From positions 1 to 11,809 of the forward strand of contig PUKM01000081.1 in assembly GCA_003552325.1 (NCBI GenBank): a stretch of 11,809 bases of DNA. The letters run 5' to 3'. The notes under the pieces are model-generated. The model searched no databases. It worked only from the letters and a program-made list of their open reading frames with translations, and had not been told where the DNA came from. Below are positions 1 to 5,899 of the stretch, one piece after another; the stretch's first letter is position 1; every line of letters begins with the position of its first letter. Position numbers and translations under genes: made by a program. The DNA comes from Natrialbaceae archaeon. Its GTDB lineage: Archaea; Halobacteriota; Halobacteria; Halobacteriales; Natrialbaceae.

Positions 1-137
1 CCCTTTTTGCCTGCGACAGCAGGTGCACTTGCAAGGGTGAGTCCGCCGAGACCGGCTACAGCGAGAGCGCTGGTGCGAATGAGGGTCCGTCGGCTTATTC
101 GGTCCGATTCTGTGTGTGGCTGTGTGTCGTGTGACAT
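1..137 (-). CDS. Tat-exported protein, N-terminal fragment
   Basis: The first 45 residues of a protein that continues beyond the left edge are visible. A hydrophilic start with His, Asp and Gln is followed by the twin-arginine motif SRRTLI at residues 15-20, a hydrophobic stretch rich in Ala, Gly and Leu (about 23-36), and an AVA-type signal-peptidase site near residues 40-42. Haloarchaea send most secreted proteins through the Tat pathway, so the mature part is probably folded before export and acts outside the membrane. No Cys lies at the cleavage site, so it is not an obvious lipoprotein. The ATG at 137 is the only in-frame start nearby and has a TATA-like box about 27 nt upstream, fitting a leaderless mRNA. 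The mature function cannot be seen. Confidence 0.8.
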   Translation of the reverse strand, partial: MSHDTQPHTESDRISRRTLIRTSALAVAGLGGLTLASAPAVAGKK

Positions 138-160
138 ACACCGACATTCATTTCGACATT

Positions 161-168
161 ATTTATTG
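161..168 (-). promoter_or_regulatory. TATA-like box of the Tat-exported protein gene
   Basis: ATTTATTG on the plus strand reads CAATAAAT on the minus strand and is centred about 27 nt before the ATG at 137. This is the spacing expected for a leaderless haloarchaeal transcript. Confidence 0.6.
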
Positions 169-240
169 TTGGGGTTTCTGTCATAGGGTGGTACGATTAT
201 TCTGAACACACTCGAGATTTAGAAAGGCGACTACGTGACA

Positions 241-261
241 CGTCACTGACTCACAGTGACG
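241..261. repeat. Inverted repeat CGTCACTG-N5-CAGTGACG, candidate operator
   Basis: Two perfect 8-bp arms (241-248 and 254-261) surround ACTCA. A further GTGAC half-site lies at 235-239. The repeat ends 16 nt before the TATA box at 277, a typical place for an archaeal activator or repressor site. It could also form an RNA hairpin if read through, but no T-tract follows it. The bound protein is unknown. Confidence 0.5.
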
Positions 262-266
262 AGCCA

Positions 267-292
267 ACCCAGGGACTTTATACCACCTGGGT
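267..292 (+). promoter_or_regulatory. RNase J promoter: TATA box inside a perfect inverted repeat
   Basis: TTTATACC at 277-284 is the best TATA-like box upstream of the RNase J gene and predicts a transcript start near 305. It sits inside ACCCAGG-N12-CCTGGGT, whose 7-bp arms at 267-273 and 286-292 match perfectly. An operator that brackets the TATA box would let a dimeric repressor block TBP/TFB binding. Promoter use and operator function are both inferred. Confidence 0.5.
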
Positions 293-297
293 GTGTA

Positions 298-480
298 GTT
301 TCACTTAGCGAAACCCGCGGGCAAGTGCGTTTGCGTGGTGTAACGGCGGCCTCGCCGTCGTTCCGCCCGGAATCGATCCCAGACGCATAGCGGGACTGTG
401 GCCGACGCGACACACGCGTGCTGGCGTACCCGGGAGTCCGTGGACCGTTTCGATGAGTGCTCGGCGCTCAGTATACAACC
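298..480 (+). other. Structured leader upstream of RNase J (5' UTR or small RNA)
   Basis: If transcription starts near 305, the RNase J mRNA carries about 175 nt of untranslated, GC-rich leader, while most haloarchaeal mRNAs are leaderless. Visible pairings are GTTTC/GAAAC at 298-314, TGCGTTT (326-332) with AGACGCA (381-387) enclosing ACGGCG-gcct-CGCCGT (343-358), GGACT (393-397) with AGTCC (435-439), CACGCGTG (413-420), and GTCC-gt-GGAC (436-445). I find no protein-like frame, no TATA box about 27 nt before the ATG at 481, and no Shine-Dalgarno sequence there. It could be a regulatory leader or a separate non-coding RNA. It matches no RNA family I recognise. Confidence 0.4.
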
Positions 481-1830
481 ATGGAAATCGAAATTGCAAC
501 CATTGGCGGTTACGAGGAAGTTGGACGGCAGATGACTGCCGTGAGAGCCGGAAACGACGTCGTTATCTTCGACATGGGATTGAACCTTTCACAGGTCCTC
601 ATCCACGATAACGTCGAAACCGAACGGATGCACAGTCTCGACCTGATCGACATGGGTGCGATCCCTGACGACCGCGTCATGTCCGATCTCGAGGGTGACG
701 TGCAGGCTATCGTCCCGACGCACGGTCACTTAGACCACATCGGAGCGATCTCGAAACTCGCCCACCGATACAACGCACCGATCGTCGCGACCCCGTTCAC
801 CATCGAACTCGTCAGACAGCAGATCGAAGGCGAACAGAAGTTCGGCGTCGAGAACGATCTCGTGAAGATGGACGCTGGCGACTCGATGACGATCGGTGAC
901 CACGGCGTCGAACTCGAGTTCGTCAACGTTACTCACTCGATCATCGACGCGATCAACCCCGTCCTCCACACGCCGGAGGGTGCCATCGTCTACGGCCTCG
1001 ACAAGCGGATGGATCACACGCCGGTGCTCGGTGACCCAATCGATATGAAACGCTTCCGTGAGATCGGTCGCGAGGGCGAGGGTGTCCTCTGTTACATCGA
1101 GGACTGTACCAACGCGAACAAAGGCGGCCGGACCCCGTCCGAGAACGTCGCTCGCGAACACCTCCGTGACGTGCTCTACAGCATGGAAGATTACGACGGA
1201 GGGATCGTCGCGACGACCTTCTCGAGTCACATCGCGCGTGTGAAGTCGCTGGTCGAGTTCGCCGACGACATCGGCCGACAGCCAGTGTTGCTCGGGCGTT
1301 CGATGGAGAAGTATTCGGGAACGGCAGAGCGACTCGACTTCGTCGACTTCCCCTCGGACCTTGGTATGTTCGGCCACCGGAAATCCGTCGACCGAACGTT
1401 CAAACGGATCATGAACGAGGGCAAAGAGGACTTCTTGCCGGTCGTCACTGGTCACCAGGGTGAGCCTCGAGCGATGCTCACTCGGATGGCTCGTGGTGAG
1501 ACGCCGTACGAACTGGACGACGGTGACAAAGTCGTCTTCTCCGCTCGGGTGATTCCCGAGCCAACGAACGAAGGACAGCGCTACCAGGCCGAGAAACTCC
1601 TCGGGATGCAGGGTGCACGCGTCTACGACGACATCCACGTTTCGGGCCACCTCAATCAGGAAGGCCACTACAAGATGCTCGACGCGCTCCAACCACAGCA
1701 CATCATCCCGGCCCACCAGGACCTCAAGGGCCTCTCGGGATACGTCAAACTCTGTGAGAGCGAAGGGTACCGGATGGGTCGTGACGTCCACGTGTCCCGG
1801 AACGGCAACCTGATCCAGCTTGTCGACTAA
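481..1830 (+). CDS. rnj: RNase J, beta-CASP 5'-3' exoribonuclease
   Basis: This 449-residue protein is an archaeal RNase J: a metallo-beta-lactamase fold with a beta-CASP insert that degrades RNA from the 5' end, favouring 5'-monophosphates, with two zinc ions. The metal motif HGHLDH is at 81-86, with further ligands at H152 and D174 (in LDKRMDHTP). The beta-CASP motifs follow: motif A at D208 (EDCTNAN), motif B at H390 (VSGH) and motif C at H412 (PAHQD). Length and motif order are those of complete archaeal enzymes. ATG 481 is chosen because the conserved N-terminus starts MEIEIATIGG; a GTG at 457 would only add eight non-conserved residues. The next gene starts 1 nt after the stop, so the two are almost certainly co-transcribed. 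The upstream region carries operator-like repeats and a long leader, hinting at regulated or self-regulated expression. Confidence 0.95.
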   Translation: MEIEIATIGGYEEVGRQMTAVRAGNDVVIFDMGLNLSQVLIHDNVETERMHSLDLIDMGAIPDDRVMSDLEGDVQAIVPTHGHLDHIGAISKLAHRYNAPIVATPFTIELVRQQIEGEQKFGVENDLVKMDAGDSMTIGDHGVELEFVNVTHSIIDAINPVLHTPEGAIVYGLDKRMDHTPVLGDPIDMKRFREIGREGEGVLCYIEDCTNANKGGRTPSENVAREHLRDVLYSMEDYDGGIVATTFSSHIARVKSLVEFADDIGRQPVLLGRSMEKYSGTAERLDFVDFPSDLGMFGHRKSVDRTFKRIMNEGKEDFLPVVTGHQGEPRAMLTRMARGETPYELDDGDKVVFSARVIPEPTNEGQRYQAEKLLGMQGARVYDDIHVSGHLNQEGHYKMLDALQPQHIIPAHQDLKGLSGYVKLCESEGYRMGRDVHVSRNGNLIQLVD

Positions 1831-1831
1831 C

Positions 1832-2881
1832 ATGACATCTCCGGAGGCACGCGAAGCGGCGGTGCTCGAGGCAGTCGGCGAGCGACGCGAACTGGTCAAC
1901 GAGGCGATTCCAGAGGAGTTGCCTATCCGACGACCGGAACGGCTGTACGAAGCCTCTCGATATCTGCTCGACGCCGGTGGCAAGCGGCTTCGCCCGACGG
2001 TGTTGCTCGCAGCGGCCGAGGCACTCGCTGACGTCGAGACGCTGTCGACGCCTTATCGTGAGTTCCCCTCGCTGAACGATTCCACGGTCGACATGATGGC
2101 CGCCGCCGTGAGCGTCGAAGTCATCCAGTCGTTCACCCTGATCCACGACGACATCATGGACGATGATGACCTTCGACGGGGCGTTCCTGCCGTTCACAAG
2201 GCCTACGACCTCGAAACCGCAATTCTTGCCGGAGACACGCTCTACTCGAAGGCGTTCGAAATCATGCTCGAGACGGGAGCCGACCACGAACGAATGGTGC
2301 AGGCGCTCGATATCCTCGCGAGAACGTGTACGAAGATTTGTGAGGGCCAGTCACTCGACGTCAGTTTCGAAGAGCGCGACGACGTGACGACCGAGGAGTA
2401 CCTCGAGATGGTCGAACAGAAAACTGCCGTGCTCTATGCGGCGGCCGCCTGCCTGCCCGCGATACTGATGGGGGCCGACCAGGATGTCGTCGACGCCTTG
2501 TATGGCTACGGACTCGACGTCGGTCGGGCCTTCCAGATTCACGATGACGTCCTCGACTTGACCGTCCCCAGTGAAAAGTTGGGCAAACAACGCGGGAGTG
2601 ACCTGGTCGAACACAAACAGACCCTGATCACCGTCCATGCACGGAGTCACGGCGTTGATATCGAATCACTCGTCGATACGACCGATGTCGACGACGTCAC
2701 CGAGGCCGAAATCGATGACGCCGTCGCCGTCCTCGAGGAAGCGGGCTCGATCGACTTCGCGAACGAGACGGCTCGAGAACTCGTTGACCGTGGCAAAGAA
2801 CGGCTCGAGGTGCTGCCTGAGAACGATGCCCGCACGCTGTTGTTCCAGGTCGCTGATTATCTGATCGAGCGGGGCTACTGA
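1832..2881 (+). CDS. idsA: Polyprenyl diphosphate synthase (GGPP/FPP synthase)
   Basis: This 349-residue trans-isoprenyl diphosphate synthase condenses IPP with allylic diphosphates to make the C15/C20 chains of archaeal ether lipids. The GKR substrate motif is at 50-52, the first Asp-rich motif DDIMD at 106-110 followed by DDD and LRRG, and the second, DDVLD, at 238-242. The residue five places before the first motif is Phe101. In archaeal GGPP synthases an aromatic there limits the product to about C20, so GGPP is the likely main product (family knowledge, not proof). ATG 1832 lies 1 nt after the RNase J stop, with no Shine-Dalgarno sequence, so translation is probably coupled. A TTG at 1820 would overlap the upstream gene and adds nothing conserved. 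Haloarchaea usually have several paralogues, so the exact paralogue is uncertain. Confidence 0.93.
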   Translation: MTSPEAREAAVLEAVGERRELVNEAIPEELPIRRPERLYEASRYLLDAGGKRLRPTVLLAAAEALADVETLSTPYREFPSLNDSTVDMMAAAVSVEVIQSFTLIHDDIMDDDDLRRGVPAVHKAYDLETAILAGDTLYSKAFEIMLETGADHERMVQALDILARTCTKICEGQSLDVSFEERDDVTTEEYLEMVEQKTAVLYAAAACLPAILMGADQDVVDALYGYGLDVGRAFQIHDDVLDLTVPSEKLGKQRGSDLVEHKQTLITVHARSHGVDIESLVDTTDVDDVTEAEIDDAVAVLEEAGSIDFANETARELVDRGKERLEVLPENDARTLLFQVADYLIERGY

Positions 2882-2915
2882 GGCGTCCTCGGGGCAGTCG
2901 TCTCGGGTCGACTCA

Positions 2916-2957
2916 CCGTTCGATACCGGACTTGACTCACGTCTCGATATCGAACGG
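2916..2957 (+). repeat. 10-bp perfect inverted repeat after idsA
   Basis: CCGTTCGATA (2916-2925) and TATCGAACGG (2948-2957) are exact reverse complements separated by 22 nt, starting 35 nt after the idsA stop. In RNA they would form a strong stem at the mRNA 3' end. There is no T-tract, so it is not a classical archaeal terminator. It could be a 3' UTR stem, a processing site or an operator for downstream genes. Confidence 0.45.
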
Positions 2958-3054
2958 GACGTTTCGACCCATAGCGCCCAGTGAAGGTATGCACAGAGAC
3001 CGATTCTAGCCCTCTCGTCGCCAACTTCCTCGACTCGAGCAACGGGTTCACAGG

Positions 3055-3264
3055 ATGGGCGCTGAGACGGCCTGGCTCGAGACAAACAACGACGGCGAAC
3101 ACTGGCTGTGGGTGCAGATCTCGAACTCGGTTGTGTACGAAGCGGACCTCGACGGCGACGACAAGTTGATCGGGGCGGGTTGTGCGTGTTCATACCGCCT
3201 GGGTGCTCGAACGGGCGTGACTGTACGAAACGACGGACCGGGGTTGTTTTCAACGGGCGGATGA
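3055..3264 (+). CDS. Possible small hypothetical protein (69 aa)
   Basis: An open frame of 69 residues fills most of the space before gltX. The first 45 residues are acidic with three Trp (WLET, HWLWV, EADLDGDD) and use haloarchaeal codons with mostly G or C in third position, as expected of a real gene. The last part (CAC, Arg, Gly) looks less natural. There is no transmembrane segment or signal peptide. I do not recognise the family. No clear TATA box or Shine-Dalgarno sequence precedes the ATG, and the stop lies 18 nt before gltX, so it might be read into gltX. It could equally be an accidental frame in a GC-rich spacer. Confidence 0.35.
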   Translation: MGAETAWLETNNDGEHWLWVQISNSVVYEADLDGDDKLIGAGCACSYRLGARTGVTVRNDGPGLFSTGG

Positions 3265-3282
3265 AAGCAACAGGCAATAGCT

Positions 3283-5025
3283 ATGGACGATGAGTTACGT
3301 TCCCGCGTCGAGCGCGAGGCCGAAAAGCACGCGCTGTTGAACGCGGTCAAACACGAGAGTGAGGCGAATGTAGGGGCCGTCATGGGTCCGCTGATGGGTG
3401 ACAATCCGGCCTTCCGTGAACACGCTGATGCGGTTCCCGGCGTCGTCGGTGGTGTCGTCGCACGGGTTAACGACCTCGATCACGAAGCGCGACGCGCCCG
3501 ACTCGAGGAACTCGCACCCGAGGAGTTGGCGGCGATGGAGGCCGACGACGAGGAGGACGAACACGACCTTCCGGGACTTCCGAACGCCGACGAGTACGAC
3601 CAGATTCGGATGCGGTGTGCCCCGAACCCGAACGGTCCCTGGCACATCGGCCACGCACGCATGCCGGCAGTCATTGGAACCTACAAGCAGCGCTACGATG
3701 GCTGGTTCTGCGTCCGATTCGACGACACCGACCCCGAGACGAAACGCCCAGACCTCGACGCCTACGACGCCATCCTCGAGGATCTTTCCTACCTTGGCTT
3801 CGAGGCGGACGAGGTCTATACCGCGAGTGACCGGCTGGAAATCTACTACGACCACGCCCGTCGACTCATCGACGCTGGGGGTGCCTACACCTGTTCGTGC
3901 AGTGGAGAGGAGTTTTCGGCGTTGAAAAACTCGGGGAAGCCTTGTCCACACCGGGACAAATCGACGGAGACGATCCACGACGAGTTCGAGGACATGATCG
4001 CAGGGGTCTACGACAGCGGTGAGATGGTCCTCCGCGTCAAAACCGACATCGAACACAAGAACCCCGCGCTACGTGACTGGGTTGCCTTCCGAATGGTCGA
4101 TACCCCTCACCCTCGTGAACCCGCTGCGGACTACCGATGCTGGCCCATGCTCGACTTTCAGTCAGGTGTCGACGACCACATCGTGGGCGTGACCCACATT
4201 ATTCGTGGGATCGACCTCCAGGATTCAGCAAAACGCCAGCGGTTCGTCTACGACTACTTCGACTGGGAGTACCCCGAAGTCATCCACTGGGGCCACGTCC
4301 AACTCGATGAATACGATGTGAAAATGAGTACGTCGACGCTGGGAACGCTCATCGAAGCCGGTGACCTCGACGGCTGGGATGACCCACGAGCGCCGACGCT
4401 TCAGAGTCTGCGTCGGCGGGGAATCGAGGGTGAAGCCATTACCGAGGCGATGGTCCAGCTCGGCACCTCGACCAGCGACGTCGACCTGGCCATGAGCTCG
4501 ATTTATGCCACCAACCGCAACCTGATCGACGAGGAAACCGATCGGCGATTTTACGTCCGTGAGGGTGTCGAAGTCGGTCTCGCCGGCTCTCCGCCCGGGG
4601 AGGCGAACCCACCACTCCACCCAAACCACGAAGATCGTGGTGTTCGTCATATTCCAGTCGGGGACGCTGTCTTCCTCGAGCAGGATGATCTCCCCGCTCG
4701 AGAGACACGCATCTGGCTCAAGGGGTTGGGATGTTTCCACTATACCCGAGACGTCCTGCAGTACACGGGCGATCCAATCGACGTCGTTCGTGATGGCGAC
4801 GTCGACGTCGTCCACTGGGTTCCTGCAGCCGAGAGCGTCTCCCTCACCCTCCGAACGCCCGACGGCGACGTGACGGGCTGGGCAGAACCCGAAGTGGGCT
4901 CACTCGAGCCAGGCGCACTCGTGCAGTTCGAACGTGTCGGCTTTGCCAGGATAGATGCCGTCGACGCCGGCGGTACCGATCACGCTACTGACGCCTCAGT
5001 CGTTGCCTACTACACCCACGACTGA
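3283..5025 (+). CDS. gltX: Glutamyl-tRNA synthetase, archaeal type
   Basis: This 580-residue class I aminoacyl-tRNA synthetase attaches glutamate to tRNA(Glu). The Rossmann domain shows the HIGH signature at 121-124 (in GPWHIGHARMP) and the KMSKS loop as KMSTS at 347-351. Between them, C204, C206, C221 and H223 form a CxC...CxH set that could bind zinc. About 110 residues precede the catalytic core, including an acidic EADDEEDEHD stretch, as is usual for archaeal enzymes. The C-terminal half should be the GlnRS-like beta-barrel tRNA-binding domain of archaeal GluRS. Archaea lack GlnRS, so the enzyme is expected also to charge tRNA(Gln), whose Glu is then amidated by GatDE or GatCAB. ATG 3283 gives the usual archaeal N-terminus. 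No strong Shine-Dalgarno sequence is seen; a T-rich patch about 34 nt upstream could be a weak promoter. Confidence 0.95.
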   Translation: MDDELRSRVEREAEKHALLNAVKHESEANVGAVMGPLMGDNPAFREHADAVPGVVGGVVARVNDLDHEARRARLEELAPEELAAMEADDEEDEHDLPGLPNADEYDQIRMRCAPNPNGPWHIGHARMPAVIGTYKQRYDGWFCVRFDDTDPETKRPDLDAYDAILEDLSYLGFEADEVYTASDRLEIYYDHARRLIDAGGAYTCSCSGEEFSALKNSGKPCPHRDKSTETIHDEFEDMIAGVYDSGEMVLRVKTDIEHKNPALRDWVAFRMVDTPHPREPAADYRCWPMLDFQSGVDDHIVGVTHIIRGIDLQDSAKRQRFVYDYFDWEYPEVIHWGHVQLDEYDVKMSTSTLGTLIEAGDLDGWDDPRAPTLQSLRRRGIEGEAITEAMVQLGTSTSDVDLAMSSIYATNRNLIDEETDRRFYVREGVEVGLAGSPPGEANPPLHPNHEDRGVRHIPVGDAVFLEQDDLPARETRIWLKGLGCFHYTRDVLQYTGDPIDVVRDGDVDVVHWVPAAESVSLTLRTPDGDVTGWAEPEVGSLEPGALVQFERVGFARIDAVDAGGTDHATDASVVAYYTHD

Positions 5026-5050
5026 CGCTGTCGGCTGTACGTCGGTTATG

Positions 5051-5077
5051 ATTCTCGTCTCCCCGGGTGGCGAGAAT
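5051..5077. terminator. Hairpin between convergent gltX and the zinc microprotein gene
   Basis: ATTCTCG (5051-5057) pairs with CGAGAAT (5071-5077); two inner pairs extend the stem to about 9 bp. It lies 25 nt after the gltX stop and 26 nt past the stop of the minus-strand gene, where a two-way 3' end would be. Only a short T-run follows, so intrinsic termination is unproven. Confidence 0.4.
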
Positions 5078-5102
5078 TTGTCCACAGTTACTGCCAACAG
5101 TA

Positions 5103-5270
5103 TTAGCTGCCGGTCAGTTCAGAGCCACTGTCGGGGTCCGGGTCAGCAACGACCCCGTCCTGTCGTCCGAGCACTCGAGCATGGGGTGCACAGACGTGTT
5201 TGTTCGCCGCCCATGGGATGTGTAGTTCGACGACGGCGCGTCGGGTACACTCGGGTTCAGCACACTCCAT
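5103..5270 (-). CDS. 55-residue zinc-finger microprotein (C-x4-C...C-x2-H)
   Basis: This short gene encodes a protein beginning MECAEPECTRR. C3 and C8 pair with C27 and H30 (VCAPH), a spacing expected for one treble-clef or zinc-ribbon-like knuckle. Residues 11-26 are hydrophobic and basic, and the last 15 residues are an acidic, Pro/Asp/Ser-rich tail. The start is supported by GGTGA at 5277-5281, which matches the haloarchaeal anti-Shine-Dalgarno with 6 nt spacing; such a site suggests translation from a multigene mRNA, probably with the DUF456 gene ending 53 nt upstream. Small zinc proteins are numerous in haloarchaea and some affect swarming or biofilm formation, but this one's role is unknown. 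DNA, RNA or protein binding are all possible. Confidence 0.75.
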   Translation of the reverse strand: MECAEPECTRRAVVELHIPWAANKHVCAPHARVLGRQDGVVADPDPDSGSELTGS

Positions 5271-5323
5271 TACCAGTCACCTTCATGGGACACACGCACA
5301 AGGATTTCGGTGATGACCGGCGG

Positions 5324-5809
5324 TTAGAAGACGAAGATAGCGATGAGAAACCCACCGAGGATGGTCGTCGTCAACAGCACCTGAACTACTGTCGAGGCGA
5401 GCACGCCAATCGTCGTGTACCACGCCGCGGTGAGACTGGCGTCGACGTCATTGCCTTCGTACCACTCGAGGACGAAGACAGTCCCAAAGAGACCGACGAG
5501 GAGCCCGACGGGACCGCTCACGAGCATGAGGGCGATCCCGACGGCGGCTGCGATTGCCGTGGTTCGCCAGGATGCACCGCCGGCGCGGGCCGCGATCGAT
5601 CCGGCGAAGAATTCAGCAAAGAGCGTCAGGAGGGCGAGGCCGGTCAACACGGTGAGTGCGATGAGTCCTGGTTCGGTAAACCCGGAATTCCACCAGTAGA
5701 GGTAAAGTCCCGAGAGTGAGAGCAGTCCGCCGGGAACGAGTGGCACAATGGTGCCGACGATTCCCGCTACCAACAACCCAATGGCGAGGACCGTCAAAAC
5801 GTCGACCAT
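5324..5809 (-). CDS. DUF456-family integral membrane protein
   Basis: This 161-residue, almost wholly hydrophobic protein resembles the DUF456 family. An N-terminal helix ends in PLVPGGLLSL (23-32), followed by YLYWW, then further membrane segments around 48-68, 85-116 and 132-160, with glycine zippers (AARAGGAS and VSGPVGLLVG) typical of this family. No catalytic residues are visible and the function of DUF456 proteins is not established. ATG 5809 is preferred over in-frame ATGs at 5854 and 5872 because homologues begin MVDVL/MIDVL-like and because the shared TATA element at 5871-5877 predicts a transcript start near 5848, which would exclude both longer forms. The zinc microprotein gene follows 53 nt downstream on the same strand. 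Confidence 0.8.
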   Translation of the reverse strand: MVDVLTVLAIGLLVAGIVGTIVPLVPGGLLSLSGLYLYWWNSGFTEPGLIALTVLTGLALLTLFAEFFAGSIAARAGGASWRTTAIAAAVGIALMLVSGPVGLLVGLFGTVFVLEWYEGNDVDASLTAAWYTTIGVLASTVVQVLLTTTILGGFLIAIFVF

Positions 5810-5870
5810 ACCTGACACTGGGTATCCAGCCGAAAAGTCGTAGCGGTCGCTCATCGATGCGCTCGGTATC

Positions 5871-5877
5871 ATTATAT
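5871..5877. promoter_or_regulatory. Shared bidirectional TATA element (DUF456 / SDR)
   Basis: ATTATAT is the only AT-rich patch between the divergent genes. Read on the plus strand it is centred about 26 nt before the ATG at 5900, ideal for a leaderless SDR mRNA. Read on the minus strand (ATATAAT) it predicts a start near 5848, giving the DUF456 mRNA about 40 nt of leader. One element may thus serve both genes. Confidence 0.5.
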
Positions 5878-5899
5878 CGCTCTCGGAGAAAGCGGACGT

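Noticed and set aside
326..387. tRNA-like segment: 7-bp acceptor-like stem TGCGTTT/AGACGCA and an A-box-like TGGTGTAACGG.
   Set aside because: It is only 62 nt, the A-box is in the wrong register for that stem, and there is no GGTTCRANNCC T-arm or anticodon stem with a 7-nt loop. I kept it only as leader structure.
305..499. Minus-strand 64-residue frame over the RNase J leader.
   Set aside because: Its Pro/Arg/Gly-rich composition, no promoter, and overlap with the RNase J start indicate a chance frame.
730..1983. Long minus-strand open frame of 417 codons across RNase J and idsA.
   Set aside because: It is antisense to two clear enzymes with full motifs; its R/S-rich then V/D-rich sequence is the usual shadow of GC-rich codons.
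3295..4056. Minus-strand 253-residue frame inside gltX.
   Set aside because: Antisense to the conserved catalytic domain of GluRS; no motifs of its own.
4225..4815. Minus-strand 196-residue frame inside gltX.
   Set aside because: Antisense shadow of the GluRS C-terminal half.
4955..5719. Plus-strand 254-residue frame from the end of gltX through the DUF456 gene.
   Set aside because: Low-complexity charged sequence without conserved features, and it is antisense to a zinc microprotein with its own Shine-Dalgarno site and to a hydrophobic membrane protein.
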